Assembly: GCF_003640665.1 (NCBI RefSeq)
Contig: NZ_QQXL01000005.1
Location: forward strand, 219,151-283,150
Source of the DNA: Galactobacter caseinivorans
GTDB taxonomy: Bacteria; Actinomycetota; Actinomycetes; Actinomycetales; Micrococcaceae
Direction: 5' to 3'
Length of the DNA stretch: 64,000 nucleotides
The stretch's first letter is position 1; each line of letters begins with the position of its first letter. The position numbers and the translations under genes were made by a program. Shown here in pieces: positions 47,355 to 56,150 of the stretch. The notes below the pieces were generated by a model. The model was not told where the DNA came from. It searched no databases and saw only the letters and a list, made by a program, of their open reading frames with translations.

Positions 47355-47986
47355 GCGTGAACATCACCCTCTTGGTGATCATGGGCGTGCTCTTTGCCTG
47401 TGGCATCTACCTGCTGACGGAGCGCTCGCTCACCCGCGTGCTCCTGGGCATTGTCCTCATGGGCAACGCCGTGAATCTGCTGATCCTGGCCATGGCCGGC
47501 CCGCCTGGCAAGGCGCCCATGGTCACGGACGGTGTGGCGGCAGAGGACTATTCCGATCCCTTACCCCAGGCACTGATCCTCACTGCGATCGTGATTACGT
47601 TCGCCGTCACGGCCTTCATGCTTGGCATCATCTACCGCTCCTGGTGGCTCTCTCGCAAGGACGACGTCCAGGATGATGACGAGGATCGTCGCGTGGGCCA
47701 GGCGGTGGCCTGGGACGCGGAGGATGACGCGGATCTGCCCACGGAGACCTCCGAGTTTGCTACGGCCGCCGAGGTCGCAGCGGACGACGACGGAGGGCTG
47801 GGCGAGGACCCCAGCTGCACCACCCCAGCGGGCGCGTTGGCCAAACGTGCCGCCGAGCGGCGGGCCTCTGAGGCCCACGCCGGAGCCCTGGCCGAGGCCA
47901 TCCGTGAGCTGCAGGAACGCCGAGGGCCAGGTCCCGGTGGCGCTGCAGAGCCCGACGCTGAGAACAAGGAAGGAGGCACGCAGTGA
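47351..47986 (+). CDS. mrpC: Na+/H+ antiporter subunit C with long acidic tail
   Basis: A 211-residue NuoK-like subunit. The first 105 residues hold the three helices (ITLLVIMGVLFACGIYLLTE, VLLGIVLMGNAVNLLILAMA, ALILTAIVITFAVTAFMLGI). The remaining approximately 100 residues are cytosolic and strongly acidic (DDVQDDDEDRR, EDDADLPTE). The usual subunit is about 110-130 residues, so the tail nearly doubles it. Confidence 0.93.
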   Translation: MSVNITLLVIMGVLFACGIYLLTERSLTRVLLGIVLMGNAVNLLILAMAGPPGKAPMVTDGVAAEDYSDPLPQALILTAIVITFAVTAFMLGIIYRSWWLSRKDDVQDDDEDRRVGQAVAWDAEDDADLPTETSEFATAAEVAADDDGGLGEDPSCTTPAGALAKRAAERRASEAHAGALAEAIRELQERRGPGPGGAAEPDAENKEGGTQ

Positions 47987-49626
47987 GCCCGGAGATCACC
48001 CAACTGGCACCACTGGCCGTGATGCTCCCCTTCCTTGGGGCGGCCTTCACCTTTGTTTTGCGTCGCCATCCCGTGGCGCAGCGCACCATCTCCATCGTGA
48101 CGCTCTCCGTGGTGTTGCTGCTGGAGTGCCTCATGCTTGCCGCCTCCTGGCAGCACGGCGCCAGCGCGGTGCTGCTGGGTGGCTGGGCGCCGCCCTTTGG
48201 CATCTCCATGGTGGTGGACGAGTTCAGTGCGCTGATGCTCGTGGTCTCCTCCGTGGTCTCCCTGATTGTGCTCATCTATGCCACGGCGCAGGGCAGCGCG
48301 GACGGGGACTCGGACGGGCCCGTCTCGGTCTTCTTCCCGGCGTACATGATCCTGGTGGCCGGCGTCTCCAACGCCTTCCTGGCCGGGGATCTGTTTAACC
48401 TCTACGTGGGATTCGAGATCCTGCTGACCGCCTCCTACGTGTTGCTCACGTTGGGCGGCGCCCCGGAGCGCATCCGCGCCGGAACCACCTACGTGGTGGT
48501 CTCCGTGATCTCCTCCCTGCTCTTCCTGACCGCCATCGCCATGATCTACGGGGCCGCTGGCACCGTGAACCTGGCGGACCTGGCCGTGAAGCTGGGGGAG
48601 CTGCCACACGGCACGCAGACGGTGCTGCACTTGATGCTGCTCATTGCCTTTGGCATTAAGGCTGCGGTCTTCCCGCTGTCCTTCTGGCTGCCGGACTCCT
48701 ACCCCACGGCCCCCGCCCCCGTCACCGCGGTGTTTGCCGGGTTGCTGACCAAGGTGGGCGTCTATGCCATCATCCGCACGGAGACCCTGCTCTTCCCGCA
48801 GGATGATTTGGACACCTTATTGATGTGGGTGGCGGTGCTGACCATGGTGGTCGGCATCTTGGGTGCGGTGGCGCAGAACGACATCAAGCGCATGCTCTCC
48901 TTCACGCTCACCAGCCATATCGGCTTCATGGTCTTTGGGCTGGCGCTGAACTCGCAGCTTGGCCTGGCCGCCACCATCTACTACGTGGCCCACCACATCG
49001 TGGTGCAGACCTCGCTCTTCCTGGTGGTTGGCCTGATTGAGCGCCGCGCGGGCAGCTCCCACCTGGACAAGTTGGGTTCGCTGGCCAAGCTGGCGCCCAT
49101 CCTGGCCGTGCTGTACTTCATCCCCGCCATGAACCTGGCCGGCATCCCGCCGTTCTCCGGGTTCCTGGGCAAGCTGGGGCTGCTGGAGGCGGGCGTGAGC
49201 GACGGCGGGTGGCTGGCTTGGGTGCTGGTCGCCGCGTCCATGGTGACCTCCCTGCTGACGCTGCTGGCCGTGGCCCGCGTGTGGAACCGCGCGTTCTGGC
49301 GCCGGGCTGAGGACGCGGAGGCGGCTGATCCCATGCTGCTGGCAGAGATGAACGACGGCGTGACGGTGCGCACCTACGAGGCGGTGGCCAGTTTCCCCGA
49401 CTCCAAGTACTCGGATCGCGGCGACGTGAAGGTGCTGCCCAACGTGATGGTCTGGTGCACCGGCGCCCTGGTCGCCGTGGGTATCGCCCTGACCGTGTTT
49501 GCCGGCCCGCTCTTCCAACTCGCCGATCAGGCCGCCTCGCAGCTGCGCGAGCGCACGCCGTATGTGGAAGCCGTGTTGGGCCACGACCACGAGGTTCCGA
49601 GCACCCATGGGGGTGAGGCCAAGTGA
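47983..49626 (+). CDS. mrpD: Na+/H+ antiporter subunit D
   Basis: A 547-residue NuoM/NuoN-like proton-translocating subunit with about 14 helices: GDLFNLYVGFEILLTASYVL, AAVFPLSFWLPDSYPTAPAP and NDIKRMLSFTLTSHIGFMVF. GTG start overlapping the mrpC stop. A hydrophilic stretch near the C terminus (RRAEDAEAADPMLLAEMNDG) precedes the last helix. Confidence 0.95.
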   Translation: MSPEITQLAPLAVMLPFLGAAFTFVLRRHPVAQRTISIVTLSVVLLLECLMLAASWQHGASAVLLGGWAPPFGISMVVDEFSALMLVVSSVVSLIVLIYATAQGSADGDSDGPVSVFFPAYMILVAGVSNAFLAGDLFNLYVGFEILLTASYVLLTLGGAPERIRAGTTYVVVSVISSLLFLTAIAMIYGAAGTVNLADLAVKLGELPHGTQTVLHLMLLIAFGIKAAVFPLSFWLPDSYPTAPAPVTAVFAGLLTKVGVYAIIRTETLLFPQDDLDTLLMWVAVLTMVVGILGAVAQNDIKRMLSFTLTSHIGFMVFGLALNSQLGLAATIYYVAHHIVVQTSLFLVVGLIERRAGSSHLDKLGSLAKLAPILAVLYFIPAMNLAGIPPFSGFLGKLGLLEAGVSDGGWLAWVLVAASMVTSLLTLLAVARVWNRAFWRRAEDAEAADPMLLAEMNDGVTVRTYEAVASFPDSKYSDRGDVKVLPNVMVWCTGALVAVGIALTVFAGPLFQLADQAASQLRERTPYVEAVLGHDHEVPSTHGGEAK

Positions 49627-50270
49627 ACGCCGCGCAACGAGCCGGAACCCGCGCCGCATGGCGCCGGCTCTGGATTGAACTGCCGCTGATTGTGTGGCTG
49701 GTGCTGGTCTGGGGTGCGCTGTGGCAGGACTTCTCCGCAGCCAACCTGATCTTTGGGCTGGTCCTGGCGATGGTGCTGGTCCGGGCCTTCCGGCTGCCGC
49801 CCGTGCGCCTCTCCGGCCGCTTTGACCTGGCCCGCGGCGTCTCCTTCCTCCTCTGGTTCGTGTGGCAGGTGGTCCGCGGTTCCTTCCAGGTGCTCTGGGT
49901 GGCGCTGCGCCAGGGACCGCACGTGCACAACGCGGTGATCGAGGTGCCGCTGCGCACGCGTGAGGACCTCATGATGACGGCGATTGGCCACGTTGCCTCC
50001 CTCATTCCGGGCTCGCTTGTGGTGGACGTGGACCGGCGCCACGGCACGCTATACCTGCACGTGCTCAACGTCAGGGACGGCAAGGGTGCGGATAGCTTCC
50101 GCGCGGATGTGCTGGAGATTGAGCGCCGCCTGATCCACGTGATGGGCAACAAGGAAGAGATTCAGTTGCTGCGCTCGGAGGAACTGCGCGTGGCCCAAGA
50201 AAACGTGGCAGCACGCCGCAGGGCAGACGGCTGGGACCTGCCCGGGGATCGCCGTGGGAGGGATTCATGA
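49623..50270 (+). CDS. mrpE: Na+/H+ antiporter subunit E
   Basis: A 215-residue protein with MnhE features: IELPLIVWLVLVWGALWQDF, LARGVSFLLWFVWQVVRGSF and the conserved RTREDLMMTAIGHVASLIPG and GSLVVDVD. The C-terminal tail is about 50 residues longer than in Bacillus homologues. GTG start overlapping mrpD. Confidence 0.93.
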   Translation: MNAAQRAGTRAAWRRLWIELPLIVWLVLVWGALWQDFSAANLIFGLVLAMVLVRAFRLPPVRLSGRFDLARGVSFLLWFVWQVVRGSFQVLWVALRQGPHVHNAVIEVPLRTREDLMMTAIGHVASLIPGSLVVDVDRRHGTLYLHVLNVRDGKGADSFRADVLEIERRLIHVMGNKEEIQLLRSEELRVAQENVAARRRADGWDLPGDRRGRDS

Positions 50271-50536
50271 TGATGACCATCGTGGCGTGGGTGTGTGGGG
50301 TGCTGCTTTCGTTGGCGGGCGCCGCGGCCGTGGTGCGGATCGTGAAGGGGCCAAGCCTCTTGGACCGCATGCTTGCCTCTGACGTGTTGCTGATCATCAT
50401 CGCCTCCGCGCTGTTGCTGCGCGCGGCGCTGACCGGTGACCTGATTGACCTGGTCTTTGTGCTGATTGTGGCCGTGGTCGGCTTCCTTGGCGCCGTCACT
50501 GTGGCCCGCACCGTCGCGGCTCGGGAACAGGGGTGA
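50267..50536 (+). CDS. mrpF: Na+/H+ antiporter subunit F
   Basis: 89 residues, three helices, with the MnhF motif RIVKGPSLLDRMLASDVLLI and ALTGDLIDLVFVLIVAVVGF. Overlaps mrpE and mrpG by four bases each. Confidence 0.94.
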   Translation: MMMTIVAWVCGVLLSLAGAAAVVRIVKGPSLLDRMLASDVLLIIIASALLLRAALTGDLIDLVFVLIVAVVGFLGAVTVARTVAAREQG

Positions 50537-50946
50537 ACGGGATGGATTGGTTCCTCGTGAAGGACATCGCTGTTGCGGTGCTGCTCATCCTTGGTTGCTT
50601 CATGAGCCTGGCCGCGGGGATTGGCCTGCTGCGCTTCCCGGACGTGCTCTCCCGAATGCACGCGGCCACCAAGCCGCAGGTCCTGGGACTCTTGTGCCTG
50701 CTGCTCGCCGTGGCACTGAACACGGGGCAGTGGATGTGGGTGCCGCTCTTGGTGCTGATCTGGGTATTCCAGCTACTGACCGCGCCGGTGAGCGCGCACA
50801 TGGTGGGCCGTGCCGCCTACCGCTCCAAGCACCTCAAGTCCGGCTTGCTGGTGCAAGATGACCTGGCGGACATCGTCAAGGCAGCGGAGGCCGCGCGCGC
50901 CGCAGAGGGATTTGCCGAGCGCCAGCACGGCGTGCAGGACAAGTAG
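50533..50946 (+). CDS. mrpG: Na+/H+ antiporter subunit G
   Basis: 137 residues, PhaG/MnhG type: CFMSLAAGIGLLRFPDVLSR then MHAATKPQVLG, and QLLTAPVSAHMVGRAAYRS. Last gene of the operon. The complex exchanges cytoplasmic Na+ for external H+ for sodium and alkali tolerance. Confidence 0.94.
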   Translation: MNGMDWFLVKDIAVAVLLILGCFMSLAAGIGLLRFPDVLSRMHAATKPQVLGLLCLLLAVALNTGQWMWVPLLVLIWVFQLLTAPVSAHMVGRAAYRSKHLKSGLLVQDDLADIVKAAEAARAAEGFAERQHGVQDK

Positions 50947-50969
50947 CCCAGGCCGCGGAAAGGCGGCCG

Positions 50970-51746
50970 CTAGTAGTCCAGCACCAGCGGCTGGTGGGAG
51001 TGGCCAGCCCGCTCCGCGAGGGCGCTGAGCATGGCCAGCCCGCTGCGCCCCAAGGCGTCCACATCCGGGGCAGGCGCCAGCTGGTCCTCGTCCCGTGGCG
51101 CCTGCAGCGGTGGCCCGGCGTGGCGCAGGGAAGCCAACCCAGCGGCGTCGAGCCCTAGGTTTGTGGCCAGGGTGCCCAGCTCCGTGCGCAGCTGCTCCAC
51201 GGTGCTCAGGACCGTCTCCTGCCCCGTGGGCAGACGGCCGGAAAAGAGGCTGGGGGCTCCGGGCAGCGGAAGCCACCATTCGGTGCCGAGCAGCAGGCTG
51301 GGGTAGCGGCGCGGATTCTTGGCGGCCTCACGCACCGCGGGCGCGGAGGCGTAATGTCGAGGGCCGTCCGGGGTGCCCGCGCGCCTGAACAGGCCGCGTT
51401 TGGCCGGGCGCAGCTCGGGGCATTCGTCGTAGGCGGCCAGCAGGACCAGCGCCCCGAAGCCGTCCCAGCCGGGCTTGTCCGTCCAGTACGGCAGGGCGGG
51501 GTCCTCCGGCCAGGCGTCGTCGCGGCCAAGCGAGGCCAACAGCGAGGCCTGCCAGGCCATCACCGCCTCCTCCACTTGCGCGGGACTGGGCGTGGATTCA
51601 TCCGCTGGGCGGCCAGCCAGCCGGCCCGCCGGGGCCCGCGTCGCGGTCACGGAAAGTCCCGCGGCGGCGTCTGCTTGCTGCGCCGCCGTGAGCCAGTCGC
51701 GGGCAAAGTAGCGCCGCAGCGGTCCCACGTACACATCCATGCCCAT
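50970..51746 (-). CDS. Hypothetical protein (MGMDVYVGPLRRYF type)
   Basis: A 258-residue soluble protein opening MGMDVYVGPLRRYFARDW. Other notable blocks are WTDKPGWDGFGALVLLAAYD, SLLLGTEWWLPLPGAPSLFS and HSHQPLVLDY at the end. The opening is familiar from uncharacterised bacterial proteins, but I cannot name a function. Convergent with mrpG. Confidence 0.72.
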   Translation of the reverse strand: MGMDVYVGPLRRYFARDWLTAAQQADAAAGLSVTATRAPAGRLAGRPADESTPSPAQVEEAVMAWQASLLASLGRDDAWPEDPALPYWTDKPGWDGFGALVLLAAYDECPELRPAKRGLFRRAGTPDGPRHYASAPAVREAAKNPRRYPSLLLGTEWWLPLPGAPSLFSGRLPTGQETVLSTVEQLRTELGTLATNLGLDAAGLASLRHAGPPLQAPRDEDQLAPAPDVDALGRSGLAMLSALAERAGHSHQPLVLDY

Positions 51747-51823
51747 GACGACCCCCGTCGTGAGGCCTGCTGGTCAGGCCTGCCTGGAAGCCCCGCGGCC
51801 CAGCGCGCCGGTGAAGGCGGTGC

Positions 51824-52093
51824 TTAGACCTCTTCGGGGCGTGACTTGGTGCGGTTGACCAGCTTGTTGGCGCCGCGTTCGGTGGCGATCTTGATCAGTG
51901 CTGCGGTGGCGGCGGAGATGGCGGCGAAGGTGGCCACACGGACCACAGACTGATCCTCCCGGGCCTCCTTGTTCTTCTTCTTGGGCGCGTCCTGACCGGT
52001 CACCTGCTTCCAGGTGGAGTCCAGGACCTTGGAACCGACGATGCCCGCAACAAGGGAGACGACGGTGGAGAGGATCTTGACCAACGGCTTCAC
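51824..52093 (-). CDS. DUF4235 small membrane protein
   Basis: An 89-residue protein with an N-terminal hydrophobic segment (LVKILSTVVSLVAGIVGSKV), the DUF4235-like LDSTWKQVTGQDAPKKK, a second hydrophobic helix (VVRVATFAAISAATAALIK) and a basic tail. Common in actinobacteria, role unknown. Confidence 0.8.
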   Translation of the reverse strand: MKPLVKILSTVVSLVAGIVGSKVLDSTWKQVTGQDAPKKKNKEAREDQSVVRVATFAAISAATAALIKIATERGANKLVNRTKSRPEEV

Positions 52094-52205
52094 TACGGAC
52101 TCCTGGGTGTCGAAAACTGATGACGTGCTTGCCCCAGCCTATGCCGGAAGTGGCGCGGATGTGCTCCGGAGTGCGCAGTGCGGCTAGGCTAGGCATCACA
52201 TTAAC

Positions 52206-52315
52206 GACAGGGGAGCACCCGGGCGGTCACGCCATGGTGCTGAGAGTGCGGCGAATTGGCCGCAGACCCTCGAACCTGATCCGGGTCATTCCGGCGCTAG
52301 GGAGTCGAGTTCTCG
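52206..52315 (+). promoter_or_regulatory. TPP riboswitch (THI element)
   Basis: Classical conserved strings are visible: ACAGGGGAGCACCC, GGTGCTGAGAGTGCGGC, GCCGCAGACCCTCGAACCTG and ATCCGGGTCATTCCGGCGC then TAGGGAG. It stands about 60 bp upstream of ykoE and should lower expression when thiamine pyrophosphate is plentiful. Confidence 0.95.
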
Positions 52316-52375
52316 GGTGCGCGCCGCGCACCTCCCCTCCTGGGCATCCGTTGGATGCGCTCAAGGAGGAACAGC

Positions 52376-53023
52376 ATGTCGGCTACAGAAGCCACCCCCC
52401 GCACGCCCCAGCCCGCCACATCCGGCGGCACCTCGTTGCGTTGGCGCACCGTGGACATTGTCATCGCCGCCGTGCTTGCGGTGGTCGGTGGCGTCATCTT
52501 CGCCATCGTCAACTGGACCTATCACGTCCTTGATCCGCTCTTCCTTGGCTTCCCGCCCAGCTCCGGGCTCATCACTGGGCTGTGGCTCTTCCCCGGTGTG
52601 CTGGCCGCGCTGGTCATTCGCAAGCCCGGCGCCGCGCTCTTTGTTGAGATGGTCGCCGCGGTCATCTCCGCCATCTTTGGTTCCTCCTTTGGCGCCACGG
52701 TGCTGCTCTCCGGGCTGGTGCAGGGGCTCGGCGCCGAGCTGGGCGCGGCCCTGCTTGGCCGTTACCGCCGCTTTGGCCTGCCCGTCGCGATCGCCGCAGG
52801 CACGCTGACCGGCTTCTTCGGCGCCGTGAACGACGCGTTCATCATGCGCTGGTACCCCGAGTACACGGACGCCTGGCTCTGGGCGTACGTCGCCTGCGTC
52901 TCGCTCTCCGGCCTGGTGATCGGCATTCTCATGTGGTTCGTGACCCGCGGCCTGGCCGCCACCGGCGTGCTTGGCCCGTTGCGTTCCCGCGGCGCCAACC
53001 GCGAGTCGGTCTCCGGCAAGTGA
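52376..53023 (+). CDS. ykoE: ECF transporter substrate-binding component for thiamine precursor (YkoE)
   Basis: A 215-residue membrane S-component with six helices: RWRTVDIVIAAVLAVVGGVI then FAIVNW, PPSSGLITGLWLFPGVLAAL, SAIFGSSFGATVLLSGLVQG and GTLTGFFGAVNDAFIMRWYP. It matches the YkoE family, which binds hydroxymethylpyrimidine. AAGGAGGA precedes the ATG. First gene of the TPP-regulated ykoE-D-C operon. Confidence 0.92.
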   Translation: MSATEATPRTPQPATSGGTSLRWRTVDIVIAAVLAVVGGVIFAIVNWTYHVLDPLFLGFPPSSGLITGLWLFPGVLAALVIRKPGAALFVEMVAAVISAIFGSSFGATVLLSGLVQGLGAELGAALLGRYRRFGLPVAIAAGTLTGFFGAVNDAFIMRWYPEYTDAWLWAYVACVSLSGLVIGILMWFVTRGLAATGVLGPLRSRGANRESVSGK

Positions 53024-54639
53024 GCGCGGCGGCCTCGGTGGGCAAGCAACCTCAGGGCGTGATGGCGGACGGCGCTGTGCGTCAGGCCGGTGGCGCGGCA
53101 GTGGCGCTGCGTGGCTTTGGGCTGCGCCCGGCCGGGGCCACCGAGGCTGTGCTGGATGGGCTTGACCTGAGCGTGGAACCCGGAGAGGTGGTGTTGCTGA
53201 CCGGGCCCTCCGGGGTGGGTAAGTCCACGCTATTGCACGCGCTGGCTGGGCTGCTGGCGCAGGACGAGGACTCGGGGGACGGCCTGCGCACGTGGGGTGA
53301 GCTGGAGGTCTCCGGGCGTGCAGGGCTGGTGCAGCAGGACCCGGAGACGCAGGTGGTGCTGCAGCGCATTGGCGACGACGTGGTCTTTGGCGCGGAGAAC
53401 CTTGGCGTGGATCCGGAGCTGATCTGGCCGCGGGTGCGCGCCGCTCTGAGCGCCGTGGGGCTGGGGGAGCTGCCGCTGAACCATCCCACCGCTGCGCTCT
53501 CCGGTGGGCAGAAGCAGCGCCTGGCCGTGGCGGGGTTGCTCGCCATGGAACCCGGGCTGTGGTTGTTGGATGAGCCCACCGCCAATCTGGACCCGGAGGG
53601 CGCCGAGCAGGTGCGGGACGTGGTCCTGGAGACCGCACGTGCCACTGGGGCCACCGTCATTGTGGTGGAGCACCGCCTGGATCTCTGGGTCGGTGGGATC
53701 GATCGCATGGTGGTGTTGGGTGCCGCTGCCGCCAGTACCGGGGGCGCTCCGGCCGCCGTCGTCGCGGACGGCGCGCCTGGGCACCTGCTCAGCCACAGCG
53801 AGGTGGTGCAGTCCCTGATGGAACACGGCGTGTGGGTGCCTGGGCACCGTCCCGCGCTGGAACCGTTCCCCGGGGCGCGGTTCCCCGGGGCTCCGGCCGG
53901 CGAGGCGCTGCTGGCCGCGCGCGGCGTGGCCGCCACCCGGCACGCGGTCCCGCGCGGCGCCGGGGCCCGCGCCCGAATGCTGGCCCTTCCCGATGTGGTG
54001 CCGGTGCGTGGCGTGGAGCTGACGCTGACCGGCGGGGAGGCCACGTGCCTCATGGGGCGCAACGGCCAGGGCAAAACGGCGCTGGCCTTGACTCTGGCCG
54101 GGCTGGCGCGCCCCGTGGACGGAACGGTGGAGCTCTTGCCAGCTTTGCGTGGCGGGTCCCCGCGCGGCACCGCGCGGGCGTTGCGTCCGCGCGAACTCGT
54201 GAGCCGCATCGGCATGGTCTTTCAGGATCCGGAGCACCAATTCGTGGCGCGCACCGTCCGGGAGGAATTGGCCTTTGGCCCGCGCCGGGCCGGGGTGGAG
54301 CCTGAAGAGATTGAGGCCAGGGTGGGGGCGCTCTTGCGGCGCCTGCACCTGGAACGGCTGGCGGAGGCCAACCCGTATTCGCTTTCCGGAGGGCAGCAAC
54401 GCAGGCTCTCCGTCGGCACGGCGCTGGCCGCCCAGCCGCGGGTGTTGGTGCTGGACGAACCCACCTTTGGACAGGATGCTGTCACTTGGGTGGGGCTCGT
54501 GAAGTTGCTGCGCGAGGAACTGGAGCGCGGCGCCTGCCTCGTGGCCGTGACGCATGATCACGCCTTCGTGGAGGCGCTGGGTGCACGGGCCCTGCTGGTG
54601 GATGGCGGCCGGGCCCAACTGAAGGGGGCGGCAGCATGA
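53020..54639 (+). CDS. ykoD: ECF transporter dual ATPase (YkoD)
   Basis: A 539-residue protein with two ABC ATPase domains. Domain 1: Walker A LTGPSGVGKSTLL, signature LSGGQKQRLAVAGLL, Walker B LWLLDEPTANLDP. Domain 2: Walker A LMGRNGQGKTALAL, Q-loop VFQDPEHQFVARTV, signature LSGGQQRRLSVGTAL, Walker B VLVLDEPTFGQD. It drives uptake by YkoE and YkoC. The GTG start overlaps the ykoE stop as GTGA. Confidence 0.94.
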   Translation: MSAAASVGKQPQGVMADGAVRQAGGAAVALRGFGLRPAGATEAVLDGLDLSVEPGEVVLLTGPSGVGKSTLLHALAGLLAQDEDSGDGLRTWGELEVSGRAGLVQQDPETQVVLQRIGDDVVFGAENLGVDPELIWPRVRAALSAVGLGELPLNHPTAALSGGQKQRLAVAGLLAMEPGLWLLDEPTANLDPEGAEQVRDVVLETARATGATVIVVEHRLDLWVGGIDRMVVLGAAAASTGGAPAAVVADGAPGHLLSHSEVVQSLMEHGVWVPGHRPALEPFPGARFPGAPAGEALLAARGVAATRHAVPRGAGARARMLALPDVVPVRGVELTLTGGEATCLMGRNGQGKTALALTLAGLARPVDGTVELLPALRGGSPRGTARALRPRELVSRIGMVFQDPEHQFVARTVREELAFGPRRAGVEPEEIEARVGALLRRLHLERLAEANPYSLSGGQQRRLSVGTALAAQPRVLVLDEPTFGQDAVTWVGLVKLLREELERGACLVAVTHDHAFVEALGARALLVDGGRAQLKGAAA

Positions 54640-55433
54640 GCGCACCCTTGGTGGCGCACTCCCTTCCGGCGGATGCGCTCCCGGCCTTGCCCGCGCGTGC
54701 CTGGCTTGGCCGGCGGGACCCCCTCGCCGTGGCGCTTGCCTCCCTTGTGCTCAGCGTGCCCATCGTGGTGTCGCTGGATCCGGTGACCAGCGGGGTGGTC
54801 CTCTTGGCCGCCCTGATTCTTGCGCCGTTCTCCGCTGTTCCGGCCCGGCGGCTGCTCGCCTGTGTGGGGGTGTTCCTGCTGGGTGGGCTCCTGACCATCT
54901 GGGGCACGGCGCTCATTGCGCAAGATTCCGGGGCCACTCTCTTCTCCTTTGGCGCCTACACCGTGTCGCAGGGCTCGTTGGGCTCCGGCCTGCTCGTGGG
55001 CCTGCGCGCGCTCGCCGTCGCCGTGCCCGCCGTGGTGCTGCTTGGCTCCATCGACGCCACCCGCCTGGCCGATTCCCTGGCCGTACGCCTGCGCCTGCCC
55101 GCGCGCTTTGTGCTCGGGGCGCTGGGCGCCATGCGCCTGGGCGGCGTCCTCATGGAGGAATGGCGCGTGCTCGCGAGCGCCCGCCGAGCCCGCGGACTGG
55201 GCGGCTGGGGCGTGTTCTCTGCCCTGTTTGCGCTGCTGGTCCAGGCCATCCGCCGCGGCACGCGGCTTGCCGTCACGATGGACGCGAAGGGTTTTGGGGC
55301 CCCGGGGCGCACCTGGGCGCGGCCGGTGCGGGGCTCAGCGCCCGACGTCGTGCTGGTGGCTTGCGCTGTTGCTGTTGCCTTGGGCGCCGTGGCGCTTTCG
55401 GTCGGAAGTGGGGCGTGGAATCTGGTCTGGTAG
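54636..55433 (+). CDS. ykoC: ECF transporter T component (YkoC)
   Basis: A 265-residue membrane protein, CbiQ/EcfT type, with the coupling motif seen in LRLPARFVLGALGAMRLGGV and ASARRARGLGG (Ala-Arg-Gly signature). Start overlaps the ykoD stop as ATGA. The N-terminal Pro/Ala-rich stretch is specific to this protein. Confidence 0.91.
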   Translation: MSAPLVAHSLPADALPALPARAWLGRRDPLAVALASLVLSVPIVVSLDPVTSGVVLLAALILAPFSAVPARRLLACVGVFLLGGLLTIWGTALIAQDSGATLFSFGAYTVSQGSLGSGLLVGLRALAVAVPAVVLLGSIDATRLADSLAVRLRLPARFVLGALGAMRLGGVLMEEWRVLASARRARGLGGWGVFSALFALLVQAIRRGTRLAVTMDAKGFGAPGRTWARPVRGSAPDVVLVACAVAVALGAVALSVGSGAWNLVW

Positions 55434-55487
55434 GTGTCTGGAAGGGTTCGTAGGATAGCCGGGTAACCACAGCCACTAGGAGCCCAC

Positions 55488-56150
55488 GTGTCAGCCACCT
55501 CGCAGTTCGTCTCTCCCACCGCCGTCGCCGAGCAGGTGGCGCGCTCGCGGATCCTCTCCGCCGAGCTACGCCCGCTGTGGGAGGGAGCCCGTTTGAGTGG
55601 GCCCGCCTACACGGTGCGGTGTGCGCCGGGGGACAACCTGATGTTGCACGCGGCCATTCACCGCGCGCCCGCCGGCTCCGTGTTGGTGGTGGACGGCGGC
55701 GATGCCTCTCACGCGATTGCCGGCGGCAATGTCTGTGCGGTGGCGCACCGGCGGGGGATCGCCGGGCTGATCGTGGACGGGGCCATTCGCGATGTGCAAG
55801 AGATCCGCGAGTTGGGCTTCCCGGTGTTTGCCCGCGCCATTGTGCCCAAGCCGGGAGTGAAGGAAGTAGTGCTGCCGCTGCAGGAGCCAGTGACCTGCGG
55901 CGGGGTCCTGGTGGGCCCTGGTGACTTTGTGGTCGCCGACGAGGAAGGAATCGTCGCGGTGCCGGCTGCGGACATCGAGGACGTGATGGAGGCGGTGGAC
56001 AACAAGGCTCGCCAGGAGGCGGCCCAGTCCTTGGATGAGTGGGCCGCAGAGCATCAGGCCAAGGTGGACTCGGTCCTGCGCGCGGCAAACTCCCAACTCG
56101 CCAGCAACCGCAACCGCTCCGCACTGGGGGACCCGGGTTCCGCCGTGTAG
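55488..56150 (+). CDS. RraA-like protein (HMG/CHA aldolase family)
   Basis: A 220-residue protein of the RraA fold: GPAYTVRCAPGDNLMLHAAI, GSVLVVDGGDASHAIAGGNV, GIAGLIVDGAIRDVQEIREL and VGPGDFVVADEEGIVAVP. The IVDGAIRD motif with Arg and Asp is that of 4-hydroxy-4-methyl-2-oxoglutarate/4-carboxy-4-hydroxy-2-oxoadipate aldolases, though family members often have other or no known activity. The last approximately 97 bases overlap the convergent MmyB-like gene. Confidence 0.87.
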   Translation: MSATSQFVSPTAVAEQVARSRILSAELRPLWEGARLSGPAYTVRCAPGDNLMLHAAIHRAPAGSVLVVDGGDASHAIAGGNVCAVAHRRGIAGLIVDGAIRDVQEIRELGFPVFARAIVPKPGVKEVVLPLQEPVTCGGVLVGPGDFVVADEEGIVAVPAADIEDVMEAVDNKARQEAAQSLDEWAAEHQAKVDSVLRAANSQLASNRNRSALGDPGSAV

